A stretch of DNA of 32,778 nucleotides from Nitrospirales bacterium (GTDB taxonomy: Bacteria; Nitrospirota; Nitrospiria; Nitrospirales; UBA8639). The position numbers were made by a program, and so were the translations under genes. The notes beneath the pieces were generated by a model. That model did not search any database. It was not told where the DNA came from and saw only the letters and a list, made by a program, of their open reading frames with translations. Location of the stretch: positions 1 through 32,778 of the forward strand of contig WHTE01000020.1 in the NCBI GenBank assembly GCA_009377845.1, written 5' to 3'. Positions 15,576-24,174 of the stretch are shown piece by piece; position 1 is the stretch's first letter, and each line of letters starts with the position of its first letter.

Positions 15576-18428
15576 TCACGAGATAGTGGCTTCGATCGTT
15601 TGCTCAAGGCGAGCCAGCCCTTTGACGACATCGGTGCCGACATGCACCCGAATGACGCGTCGTTGACGACTGGTCAAGCTTTGCATATCGCCCAGTGCTT
15701 GCGCGGATTTTAATACCCCAAACGAATACGGCTCACCGGGAATTGAAAGATCCTCTTGATCGTCACAGGTCACTTGGATAAAGACACCAGAGTTGGGTCC
15801 GCCTTTATGCAATTGCCCGGTGGAATGGAGAAACCGTGGGCCATATCCTACAGTCGTCGCCACCTGTTTCACTTCACGCACTCTTGTACGGATGCGTTCG
15901 AATATTTGATGGACAGCATCAGTGCGTTCCACATAGGCATTAATGGCAAAATAATCCCCCGATTGGATACGAGACAGATGCGCAGCCACCACCGCTTCCA
16001 CAGTCTGGGCACCTTTCAGAGCCTGACGATTCTGTTCATCCGCAAACACGCGAAGCGTCCCATCCGTCAACAGCGGGGACGACTCCGGAAGCACGCCGGT
16101 TTGGGTAAACTTCTCCAGATAGGCTTTCGTGTAGTCTTTACTTTCCTGGACGTTCGGCTGATCAAAGGCATTAATCTCTAACATGGCTCCGGCCACCGCC
16201 GTGGCCATTTCCCATAAGAAAAATTGCTGACCCAGATTAATCAGGTCCGCGACGTCTATTCGAATCACCGGATGTCCGGCTTGCTCAAGAGCGTTCACGT
16301 TGGCTTCCTGCGCCGCATCGATCCCTTGTTCATCCCGGATGTACGCAAAGACCCGATCTTGGCCATAGACCTCAGGGATGCCTAAGGATTCGCCATCCAC
16401 CGGAATAATCCCCTTTCCCTCTTTTCCCGTGCTCTCAGCCACCAATTGTTCTATCCACGCACCCAGATCCCACAACGCCGGCGAGATCACAAACGTGAGT
16501 TTGTCCTTTCCGGCCTTGGCAAGGAGGCCCAGGACCGTCCCGAGGATTACCCCGGGATTATCCGATGGAGGAACGCTGGCTCCACAGGAATGACGCATGC
16601 GTTCCGCCCGATACAAGAGATGTTCAATATTCACGCCCATCAATGCAGTGGGAACCATCCCAAAGTTGGAAAGGGCTGAATAGCGCCCGCCTATCTCTGG
16701 CACTCCCGGAAAAATATGCCGGAATTGGAGGTCTTTGGCCACTTGTTCCAGCAAAGACCCGGGATCGGTAATGGCAACAAAATGGTCACCAGCCTTATTC
16801 CCCACGACGTGTTGCATACGCTCAAAGAAATATTTTTGAAAAACGAGTGGTTCGGTGGTGGATCCCGATTTACTTGCCACCACACACAAGGTTTTTGACA
16901 AATCTATCCGATGCTCAAAGGACCGCACTTGCGAGGGCACGGTGCTGTCCAAGACATGCATTTCGGGAAACCCGGGAATCAGGCCAAAGGTCATCCGGCA
17001 CACTTCAGGACACAGGCTGCTTCCCCCCATACCCAGGACCAGGACATGTTTGAATCCTGCGTCTTTGATCTCTTCCGCCATGGCCAGTAATCGGGGTATG
17101 TAGAGAAGTTGCTGTTCCGTGATCCTCAGCCACCCCAGCGCATTCCGAATAATCTGGTGATGAACGGGATCGTGATGCCAGACGGTCGGATCTTTGGTCC
17201 ACACTCGGCGAACCAGATTGGTGTGCCGAAATTCTTTGAGTTTCTTGTCAACCTGCTGCTGAACAGCGCCGACCGAATAGGTGACCCGGTCCAACTTCGC
17301 GCCTAACACCGACGCTCGCTTCCGGCTAATCACTCCCATTAATTGATCGAAAGCATCCACAAATAATTGTGCGCCATCTCTCAAGAGCGTGTCGGTCACC
17401 TCCTCCATCGAAATTCCCGCCTCAGCCAACCACTGCATGGTGACTGTCGCTTCAGCGAGGCCCTCTTGGATCGTGTTCTTCACCTTTCCGTGGGTCCGGA
17501 AGGAGGCAAAGGTCGCTTCCGGCATCGTGTTGACGGTATCCGGACCAATGAGATTGTCCACATAATAAGTATCCGGATACTTGGGATTTTTTGTGCCGGT
17601 GCTGGCCCAGAGGACCCGTTGGACTCTTGCCCCCTCGGTCTTGAGGGTTTGAAACTCTGAACTCGCGAAGATCTCCTGAAATTTCTTATACGCCAGTTTG
17701 GCATTGGCAATGGCCACTTTTCCGAGGAGACCTTCCATCTTGGCTCGTCGGCCTGGATGGGATTCTTCTTTTATTTTCGCTTCCAATTTCTTATCGATCA
17801 GGCTATCGATCCGACTCACGAAAAAGCTTGCCACCGACGCGATATGATGCAGATTCCCACCATGCGCGGATAACCGTTTCAGCCCACGGATATAGCTCCA
17901 GGCAACTTGTTCATATATCGCCACACTGAATAAGAGCGTGACATTGATATTGATGCCTTGGGACAGAAGTTCCTCGATGGCTGGTAACCCTTCCGGCGTT
18001 CCGGGCACTTTAATCATGACATTGTCCCGGCTCACGGTCTTATACAGATGGACCGCTTCGTCAATGGTTGCTTGAGTATCAAAGGCCAAATCCGGAGACA
18101 CTTCCAAGCTCACATAGCCGTCCCGACCGTCCGAGGTTTCATAGACGGGTCGCATCAGGTCGGCCGCATCCTGGATGTCTTGAATGGCCACCCGCTCATA
18201 AATCTGCTTCACGCTCGTAACCATGGAGGCCACTTGCGTGATGGCCTCGTCATAGTCAGCACTCCCCGTCATCGCTTTTTCAAAAATCGAGGGGTTCGAG
18301 GTCATTCCCATAAGACCATCGTTCTCAATAAGCGCCTGGAGTTCTCCAGAGGTAATCAACCCCCGACGAATATAGTCATACCAGGGACTTTGTCCCACAT
18401 CACGAAGCTGCACGAGTGGATTCATCAT
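15576..18428 (-). CDS. Bifunctional transaldolase / glucose-6-phosphate isomerase
   Basis: A 950-residue fusion. The N-terminal transaldolase (about 1-370) has GMTSNPSIFEKAM, the Schiff-base Lys in DNVMIKVPGTPEGL, and NINVTLLFS. The C-terminal phosphoglucose isomerase (about 400-950) has VVASKSGSTTEPLVF, the sugar-phosphate loop, and GRYSALSNFGMVPTALMG. Such Tal-Pgi fusions occur in several bacterial phyla and join the non-oxidative pentose phosphate branch to the hexose-phosphate pool. A GTG at 18431 is in frame, but AAGGAG sits 6 bases before the ATG at 18428, so I chose that. The gene follows tkt after 24 bases and is surely in the same operon. Confidence 0.92.
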   Translation of the reverse strand: MMNPLVQLRDVGQSPWYDYIRRGLITSGELQALIENDGLMGMTSNPSIFEKAMTGSADYDEAITQVASMVTSVKQIYERVAIQDIQDAADLMRPVYETSDGRDGYVSLEVSPDLAFDTQATIDEAVHLYKTVSRDNVMIKVPGTPEGLPAIEELLSQGININVTLLFSVAIYEQVAWSYIRGLKRLSAHGGNLHHIASVASFFVSRIDSLIDKKLEAKIKEESHPGRRAKMEGLLGKVAIANAKLAYKKFQEIFASSEFQTLKTEGARVQRVLWASTGTKNPKYPDTYYVDNLIGPDTVNTMPEATFASFRTHGKVKNTIQEGLAEATVTMQWLAEAGISMEEVTDTLLRDGAQLFVDAFDQLMGVISRKRASVLGAKLDRVTYSVGAVQQQVDKKLKEFRHTNLVRRVWTKDPTVWHHDPVHHQIIRNALGWLRITEQQLLYIPRLLAMAEEIKDAGFKHVLVLGMGGSSLCPEVCRMTFGLIPGFPEMHVLDSTVPSQVRSFEHRIDLSKTLCVVASKSGSTTEPLVFQKYFFERMQHVVGNKAGDHFVAITDPGSLLEQVAKDLQFRHIFPGVPEIGGRYSALSNFGMVPTALMGVNIEHLLYRAERMRHSCGASVPPSDNPGVILGTVLGLLAKAGKDKLTFVISPALWDLGAWIEQLVAESTGKEGKGIIPVDGESLGIPEVYGQDRVFAYIRDEQGIDAAQEANVNALEQAGHPVIRIDVADLINLGQQFFLWEMATAVAGAMLEINAFDQPNVQESKDYTKAYLEKFTQTGVLPESSPLLTDGTLRVFADEQNRQALKGAQTVEAVVAAHLSRIQSGDYFAINAYVERTDAVHQIFERIRTRVREVKQVATTVGYGPRFLHSTGQLHKGGPNSGVFIQVTCDDQEDLSIPGEPYSFGVLKSAQALGDMQSLTSRQRRVIRVHVGTDVVKGLARLEQTIEATIS

Positions 18429-18452
18429 CACCTTCTCCTTGAAAGAAAGGGC

Positions 18453-20543
18453 TTACGGTTGAGAGGCCGTCAACTGAGGCGGTATACGCGCTATCTGCGC
18501 CTTGGCGGCCGCCACCACATGGTCAACCGTAAATCCAAATTTTTTAGCCAATTCCTTGAGCGGAGCCGAGGCGCCGAATGATTTCATCCCGATCGCCTGT
18601 CCCCGTGTTCCTACATAGCGCCCCCATCCAAAAACAGACGCTTGCTCGACCGACACCCGTGCGGTGACATCGGAGGGAATGACTGACTGTCGATAATCTT
18701 CCGGTTGCTGTTCGAACAGTTCCCAGGAGGGCATACTCACTACTCGACTTTTGATACCTTCAGCAGCCAATTGCTCATGGGCTTGCACACACAAGGCCAC
18801 CTCACTTCCCGTTCCGAGCAATAACACATCGGGCCGGCCATCAGAAGTATCCACTAAGACATAGGCGCCTCGGGCCACTCCAGCCGCAGACGCATACTTT
18901 GTTCGATCAAAGGTGGGCATCGCCTGCCGGGAAACAATCAAGATCACCGGTTCATGCCGCAGCTGCATGATGACCTTCCAGGCCTCGACAATTTCGTTGG
19001 CATCTCCCGGGCGCAACACGATTAACCCTGGAATCGCGCGAAGCGAAGGGATGTGTTCAATAGGCTGGTGTGTCGGTCCATCTTCTCCCACGCCGATTGA
19101 ATCATGGGTAAAAATATGCACCGCCGGGATTTCCATCAAGGCACTCAACCGGATGGCCGGTCTGGCATAATCACTGAATATGAGAAATCCGGAGCCATAG
19201 GGGCGGACTTTTGACAAGGACAGGCCGTTCACGATGGCCCCCATGGCATGCTCCCGAACACCAAAATGAACATTTCTTCCTGATAAATGGCTGCTGGTAA
19301 AATCCCCGGCTCCTTCAAAGGTCAATCGGGTTTTAGTGGATGGGGCCAAGTCAGCCGACCCGCCGAGGAGCCAGGGAATGGCCTCAGCCAAGGCATTCAA
19401 CACGATTCCCGAAACTTCTCGACCGGCAAGCCCCTTGGCATCGGGCGGGAAGACGGGAAGCTTGCGGTCCCATCCATCGGGCAACTGCCTGTGCTGCATT
19501 TTATACAGGTGATCAGCCAATTCCGGGTACCTGGCTTGGTAGTCCGCAAAGCGGGACATCCACGCTGTGCGCAAGTCTTTTCCCCGTTTTCCAATTCCTT
19601 GTTGAAAATGGGCGGGTACTTCAGTGGGCACAAGAAATTGTGCGTCTTCCGGCCATCCATAATTCCGTTTGGTCAACCGGATTTCTTCTTCACCCAATGG
19701 TTCACCATGAGCGGCATGCGTGTCCTGTTTATTCGGAGCCCCATAGGCGATGTGGCTATCCACAATCATCAGAGTCGGACGCTCCGTTTCTTTCAGGAAC
19801 GTGCCAAACGCGCGATCCAGCATCTCGAGATCATTGGCATCCCCCACCCGTGTCACATTCCATCCATACGCCATAAACCGGGTGGCGACATCTTCGGTAA
19901 AAGCCAAATCCGTATGGCCTTCAATGGTGATTTTATTGTTGTCATAGATCCAACAGAGATTCGACAACTTGAGATGTCCGGCGAGAGAGGCAGCTTCCGA
20001 TGACACCCCTTCCATCAAGCAACCATCACCACATACGGCATACACATTGTAGTCAAACATCTCAAAATCCGGACGGTTGAAGTAACCGGCCATCCATCGT
20101 TGCGCCATCGCCATGCCGACGCTGGTGGCCACTCCCTGACCCAAAGGCCCGGTTGTCGTTTCAATCCCGGAGGTCCAACGATATTCCGGATGCCCAGGGC
20201 ATTTGCTCTCTAATTGCCGAAACTGTTTGATATCATCCAACGTCACGGAAGGCTCACCCAATTGCTCATATTGGCCGTTCACCGCTTTCACGCCGCACAG
20301 ATGCAGCAAGGAATAGAGCAACATGGAAGCATGCCCGGCAGATAGAACAAACCGATCACGATTCGGCCAGATTGGATCGTCCGGATCGAAGCGCAATAAT
20401 CGGTTCCATAGCCAATAGGTCACCGGCGCCAGGGCCATCGGGGTACCGGGATGCCCGGAGTTCGCGGCCTGAACCGCGTCCATCGCCAGCGTTCGCATAG
20501 TCGTGATGCATAACCGGTCGCGTGCGTCGGACTTGGAATTCAT
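18453..20543 (-). CDS. tkt: Transketolase
   Basis: About 696 residues, the normal length. The thiamine-diphosphate region has VCGDGCLMEGVSSEAASLAGHLKLSNLCWIYDNNKITIEG split over its motif (GDG to NN). The N-terminal AVQAANSGHPGTPMALAP and the central HIFTHDSIGVGEDGPTHQPIEH are diagnostic. The enzyme moves two-carbon units between pentose and hexose phosphates. The frame is open to 20576, but AGAAGAGGAG precedes two adjacent ATG codons (20546 and 20543); spacing favours the second. tal-pgi follows directly. With zwf and gnd on the other strand, the block covers both branches of the pentose phosphate pathway. Confidence 0.93.
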   Translation of the reverse strand: MNSKSDARDRLCITTMRTLAMDAVQAANSGHPGTPMALAPVTYWLWNRLLRFDPDDPIWPNRDRFVLSAGHASMLLYSLLHLCGVKAVNGQYEQLGEPSVTLDDIKQFRQLESKCPGHPEYRWTSGIETTTGPLGQGVATSVGMAMAQRWMAGYFNRPDFEMFDYNVYAVCGDGCLMEGVSSEAASLAGHLKLSNLCWIYDNNKITIEGHTDLAFTEDVATRFMAYGWNVTRVGDANDLEMLDRAFGTFLKETERPTLMIVDSHIAYGAPNKQDTHAAHGEPLGEEEIRLTKRNYGWPEDAQFLVPTEVPAHFQQGIGKRGKDLRTAWMSRFADYQARYPELADHLYKMQHRQLPDGWDRKLPVFPPDAKGLAGREVSGIVLNALAEAIPWLLGGSADLAPSTKTRLTFEGAGDFTSSHLSGRNVHFGVREHAMGAIVNGLSLSKVRPYGSGFLIFSDYARPAIRLSALMEIPAVHIFTHDSIGVGEDGPTHQPIEHIPSLRAIPGLIVLRPGDANEIVEAWKVIMQLRHEPVILIVSRQAMPTFDRTKYASAAGVARGAYVLVDTSDGRPDVLLLGTGSEVALCVQAHEQLAAEGIKSRVVSMPSWELFEQQPEDYRQSVIPSDVTARVSVEQASVFGWGRYVGTRGQAIGMKSFGASAPLKELAKKFGFTVDHVVAAAKAQIARIPPQLTASQP

Positions 20544-20755
20544 CATGTTCTCCTCTTCTCGGCAGGGGTATCGCACTCTTCCGACACAGCGGCTGCCATG
20601 AGGGCCCGGAGGATCGGTTGTTCACCAATCATGTTCGATCTTATCATTTTACCTGAGTTTCCAATAGTTCTTTCGGTTTCCTGGACTTCCGACTTAATGG
20701 AAGAAACACCCTGCCTCACCCTCTGCGCACACACAAAGAACTTTCCTCACCCCAT

Positions 20756-20785
20756 TTGCCAATCACGGGAATCCCTCTTTATGAT
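20756..20785 (+). promoter_or_regulatory. Sigma70-like promoter of ttuB-ttuA, near-leaderless
   Basis: -35 TTGCCA (20756-20761), an 18-base spacer and -10 TATGAT (20780-20785). Eight bases separate the -10 box from the ATG at 20794, the same distance as at amgK, and there is no Shine-Dalgarno sequence (GCGAAGTT before ATG). A leaderless transcript is predicted. Confidence 0.55.
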
Positions 20786-20793
20786 GCGAAGTT

Positions 20794-20988
20794 ATGAAAG
20801 TGCATCTCAGCCATCCGACTCGGGAGATGGAACTCAGGGGTCCCAAACGAGTCGCTGATATTTTCAAAGAACTCAATTTGATCCCTGAGGCCTTCTTGGT
20901 CATACGCGGGCAAGATCTCATGACCGAAGACGAAATGCTGGCGGATGGGGATAGCATTGAAATCCGTCCTGTCATTTCCGGAGGCTAA
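20794..20988 (+). CDS. ThiS/MoaD/TtuB-like ubiquitin-fold sulfur carrier
   Basis: A 64-residue protein ending in SGG, the C-terminal Gly-Gly that is adenylated and thiocarboxylated in sulfur carriers. The beta-grasp pattern is visible: KVHLSHP, TREMELRGPKRVADIFKELNLIPEAFLVIRGQDL with a break, then MLADGDSIEIRPVISGG. The length and the gene that follows, a TtuA-type thiolase only 3 bases away, argue for the TtuB role (sulfur donor for tRNA thiolation). ThiS or MoaD functions cannot be excluded from sequence alone. Its last codons contain GGAGG, which serves as the ribosome site of the next gene. Confidence 0.8.
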   Translation: MKVHLSHPTREMELRGPKRVADIFKELNLIPEAFLVIRGQDLMTEDEMLADGDSIEIRPVISGG

Positions 20989-20991
20989 CCC

Positions 20992-21927
20992 ATGCGCTGT
21001 CGAAAATGTCCGAAACGGGCGGTGCTCGGGATGCCGAGACACAATACGGCGTTTTGTGCACCCTGCCTGACTGAATTTGTGCGAACCCAGGTACAACGGG
21101 CCATTAAAGCCCAACACATGTTTTCCACTGACGATCGCATTCTGGTCGCCGTTTCTGGCGGGAAAGACAGCCTGACCCTCTGGGAAATTCTGCTGAAATT
21201 GGGCTACCGGGCCGATGCGTTGTATGTGGATTTAGGCATTCCCGGTTATTCCGGACGATCAAAAGAAAAGGTCGAACGGTTTGCCCGAGAGGTGGCCGAA
21301 CCCTGTGGCGCACAACTCACCATTCATACCGTTGAAGAAGATGCGGGAGCGGGAATCAAAGAGTTAGCCAATCTGATTAAGCGACCCACCTGCTCAGCCT
21401 GTGGCACCATTAAACGGTATCAATTCAATCGGGTGGCCTGGCAAAACCACTACGACGTGATGGCGACCGGCCACAACTTGGATGATGAGGCTGCTAGACT
21501 CCTCGGAAATGTTCTCCAGTGGCAGGAAGCCTACCTCCAGAAACAATCCCCGAGCCTTCCAGCCTCTGTCGAAGGTTTTGCGAAAAAAGTGAAACCGCTC
21601 TACCGGATGACGGAACGGGAAATTGCGGCCTATGCTGTGGTCAACAGGATTGACTACCTGGTCGAAGAATGCCCGATGGCCAAGGGCGCGAAAATGTTGG
21701 TATACAAAGACGCGCTCAATCGATTAGAGGCCGAATCGCCGGGAACCAAGCAACGGTTTTATTGGGGGTTCCTTGAGAAACAGGAGAACTCCGCTTCTAG
21801 TTCACCCTCCATGAGTGATCTCGATCAAACCAATTTGCAGCCCTGCACCGTTTGCAGACAACCAACGACTGCGGGGACCTGCTCCTTTTGTCGCATGATG
21901 GCCCGCGCCAAAACCTCAGCGAAGTAA
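20992..21927 (+). CDS. TtuA-family tRNA 2-thiolation enzyme
   Basis: A 311-residue adenine-nucleotide alpha-hydrolase. An N-terminal zinc ribbon (CRKC at 3-6, CAPC at 22-25) is followed by the PP-loop SGGKDS (55-60). CSAC (134-137) and Cys227 (EECPM) form the three-cysteine set that binds a 4Fe-4S cluster in TtuA/Ncs6-type enzymes. ATGHNLDDEA is the second nucleotide motif, and a C-terminal ribbon (CTVC, CSFC) closes the protein. The layout is that of TtuA/CTU1, not TtcA. These enzymes activate a tRNA uridine with ATP and insert sulfur delivered by a ubiquitin-like carrier, here presumably the preceding gene. The exact tRNA position in this organism is unknown. Confidence 0.82.
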   Translation: MRCRKCPKRAVLGMPRHNTAFCAPCLTEFVRTQVQRAIKAQHMFSTDDRILVAVSGGKDSLTLWEILLKLGYRADALYVDLGIPGYSGRSKEKVERFAREVAEPCGAQLTIHTVEEDAGAGIKELANLIKRPTCSACGTIKRYQFNRVAWQNHYDVMATGHNLDDEAARLLGNVLQWQEAYLQKQSPSLPASVEGFAKKVKPLYRMTEREIAAYAVVNRIDYLVEECPMAKGAKMLVYKDALNRLEAESPGTKQRFYWGFLEKQENSASSSPSMSDLDQTNLQPCTVCRQPTTAGTCSFCRMMARAKTSAK

Positions 21928-22626
21928 TTTCAAAATTTTTAATTTTCATTTTCTTATGATCAGCGGAATATCGACTGTAAAAGCTGGACAATACGGCTGA
22001 GATCTACCGTTCTGCCCTCTGTCCATCCACGATAGAAGATGAGCCTCCTCTGCTTGCGTGAACACCTTGTTCCTCGTCTCTTTTCCTCACGATTTCTATG
22101 TACAATATTTTCTCCGAAACACGCCTCTTCATATCAGTCCTCATGAATGGGAGGAACGGATATCTCGTGATTATTGAGGAGGAAGCCAGGGACCATCACG
22201 GAATGTTCCGGAGCTGTATAGAAAATAAGTTAAAAGCTAAAAGTGAGAAGTGAGGAGATCAAGACTCGTCAGTCCGTTCTTTCCGGCTCCCCCATTCTCC
22301 ACCTGCCAAATTCATAATGCAGGGGTGAGCCAAAGGCTCATGATAACTGTTGAATAATTCGAAAATTTCTTTATTTCTGGCTATCTTTGACATCTATCAT
22401 AAAACCATACAACGACAGAATGAGTAGAGAAGGCTCAAAGCTTGTCCCGGGGGTTGATGAGGGAAGGCCGCCTTCTTACCCGCCCAACTCCGGCACACCA
22501 AGATGTGCCTCTCCACGGGCAAGGCCGCACGGATTCGTAAGGAGTAAGGCGTGAGGAATAAAATGACAAGAGTTAACCTGTTCAGAATGTCCTTCTGCCA
22601 CCTCCTGACTTTTCACTTCTCACTTT
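21928..22626. other. Long intergenic region, largely repeat-derived
   Basis: About 700 bases with no credible gene. The first part is AT-rich after the ttuA stop, with no clear terminator hairpin. AAAAGTGAGAAGTGA (22239-22253) and TCACTTCTCACTTTT (22613-22627) are a perfect 15-base inverted pair enclosing about 390 bases. The right half is the dispersed repeat listed at 22478-22635. Confidence 0.45.
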
Positions 22627-22635
22627 TCACTGGTT
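22478..22635. repeat. Dispersed intergenic repeat, second copy
   Basis: Runs parallel to 8156-8308 with shared blocks in the same order: CCCGCCCA, CAAGGC-GCACGGATTCGTA, GGAGTAAGGCGT, AGGA-TAAAATGACAA, CTTCTGCCACCT, and CTTCTCACTTTTCACTGGTT. The middle differs, so the elements are related but diverged. The end overlaps the stop codon and last residue of the minus-strand gene ending at 22627. Confidence 0.6.
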
Positions 22636-23064
22636 ATCGGGGAGTTCGATGCCGCCGCCTTCGAGGTCGGTCTCAATCCCGGTCAGTTCCATTTTGTTAC
22701 CGACCCGCCACCATTCTGGAGAGACTTCAGACAAGATTCCCTTCGAGGTATAAAATTTTGCAGCAGGGATGCCCACTGTTTGGTGCTGTCTTTTGTGTAT
22801 CTCCATGACGACGGTTTTCAGGGTCCTGTCTTCCACCTTGACCATATCCGGTAATTCCGTGAGGACAAACCGATCGTTAGGGTTATGTTCCCAGACATTG
22901 CGTTGTAACCTGGCCACTTCGGTCCCCGTGGGCATAAACACACCCATACTCAATGCCAGTTTTTTCTCCTCTTCCAACCACTCAATATGTAGCTGTTCCT
23001 TGCCGTGAGCGATAAAGACGCCGTTGGTATTCCGGAGAGTATTCGTTCCCAGTTCGATATCCAT
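22627..23064 (-). CDS. Hypothetical protein at the end of the phosphonate-type operon
   Basis: I do not recognise this protein. With the ATG at 23064 it has about 145 residues and no membrane segment or signal; it looks beta-rich and soluble (GVFIAHGKEQLHIEWLEEEKKLALS, ending IELPDNQ). AAGGA-type sequence (GGACCAAGGAACG) precedes this ATG, which is why I chose it. The frame stays open to a TTG at 23160, giving 177 residues, but that start has no ribosome site. It lies behind the flippase-like gene on the same strand, so it may be its last partner, but its role is unknown. The last codons and TGA stop fall in a dispersed repeat. Confidence 0.5.
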   Translation of the reverse strand: MDIELGTNTLRNTNGVFIAHGKEQLHIEWLEEEKKLALSMGVFMPTGTEVARLQRNVWEHNPNDRFVLTELPDMVKVEDRTLKTVVMEIHKRQHQTVGIPAAKFYTSKGILSEVSPEWWRVGNKMELTGIETDLEGGGIELPDNQ

Positions 23065-23176
23065 CGTTCCTTGGTCCTTTCTTTGCGATCCATCCGTGAC
23101 GATCCGATTATTCACGATAGAATCGATGAGTTCAAGCCACGGAATATGTTCTCCACACAATCAGCATGTTTCGTCC

Positions 23177-24174
23177 CTACTGTTCCAAAGAGCTCATTGG
23201 CTTTGATACGCCGTCCTGGTTTTTTAGCAACATCAGACAGACGAGGCCAAAAAGAATCCAGAGAATTTCTCGCAATCTTCGAATGAGCGCGAAGGTAATG
23301 CCTGTCACTTCCGAATATCCAAAACTCATCAATAGTAAGGTATATCCTCCTTCTTGGGCACCCAGGCTCCCAGGGATAAAAAACGTACCCCCTTTGATGA
23401 ACACCGTCAACGCCGCAATTGAAATGGCTGTCCACACATCGATATTCACATCCAGGTAGTAGAGGATGGCATAGACCTCAAGAGTTTCCGTCAGCCACGC
23501 CAGGAAAAAAATGGCCAAGGCGCATAAAAGGTCTGCTGGCGCTGAGAATAAAAACCCCGGATGGTGCCGTCCAGCTCCCGCAGTTGAGGTTCTCGTTTAT
23601 CAAGAAAAGCCAACCGGATGCCGCACGCTCTCAATATGCCCAAGCACCCCATGCCGATGCCATGGCGTTGGAGCAGCACAAACAGCCCGACTCCAAACGC
23701 TAAAACTCCCCCGCTGACCAACATGGCCACCCAATAATGACCCGCGTCCCCAATAATCCAAAAAGCCAGAGCCAATCCCAGCAAGATAAAGAGCACTTGC
23801 GCAAGGGTCATTGTGGTCTTCGCGGTAATGACGGATGCCAACCCGTCCACCATTGGCACACCATACCGTTTCAGGAGATAGGCCTTCAGGGGTTCCCCAC
23901 CTACATAGGCCGTGGGAGTCGTGACATTGACGGTTTCACCGGCCATCCTGATGGCAAACACACGCATGAACCCGACTTTTCGAGCATGAGACCCCAGAGT
24001 GAGTTGCCATCCCAAGGCTTCTAACCCATACACCACAATCATGGGGAGAAGGATAAGCCCGAGATGAAGAAGACCTAATTGGGAAACGGTCTGGAGGATC
24101 GGTTCGAGACCGATGTGGAGAACAATCCCGACCAGGGCCGCCAGGCCAACGATCAGGAAAATCAGTTTAAGCAC
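23177..24174 (-). pseudogene. Lysylphosphatidylglycerol-synthase-TM/UPF0104-like membrane protein, frameshifted
   Basis: Two frames form one protein of about 330 residues. The first (GTG 24174) begins with LIFLIVGLAALVGIVLHIGLEPIL and has several membrane segments with the family pattern AGETVNVTTPTAYVGGEPLKAYLL. The second has TETLEVYAILYYLDV, FFIPGSLGAQEGGYTLLL and FALIRRLREILWI, which are typical of the C-terminal half. The shift maps to about 23505-23530, where the minus strand has seven T; an eighth T would restore the whole frame. Members of this superfamily are membrane proteins, some of them acting as lipid flippases. The start overlaps the end of the CDP-alcohol phosphotransferase gene, so it is part of the operon. 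It may be a real lesion, a phase-variable tract, or a sequencing error. Confidence 0.72.

Noticed and set aside
23065-23160. Longer TTG start of the hypothetical protein
   Set aside because: No ribosome site at the TTG, while the ATG at 23064 has one; kept only as an alternative.
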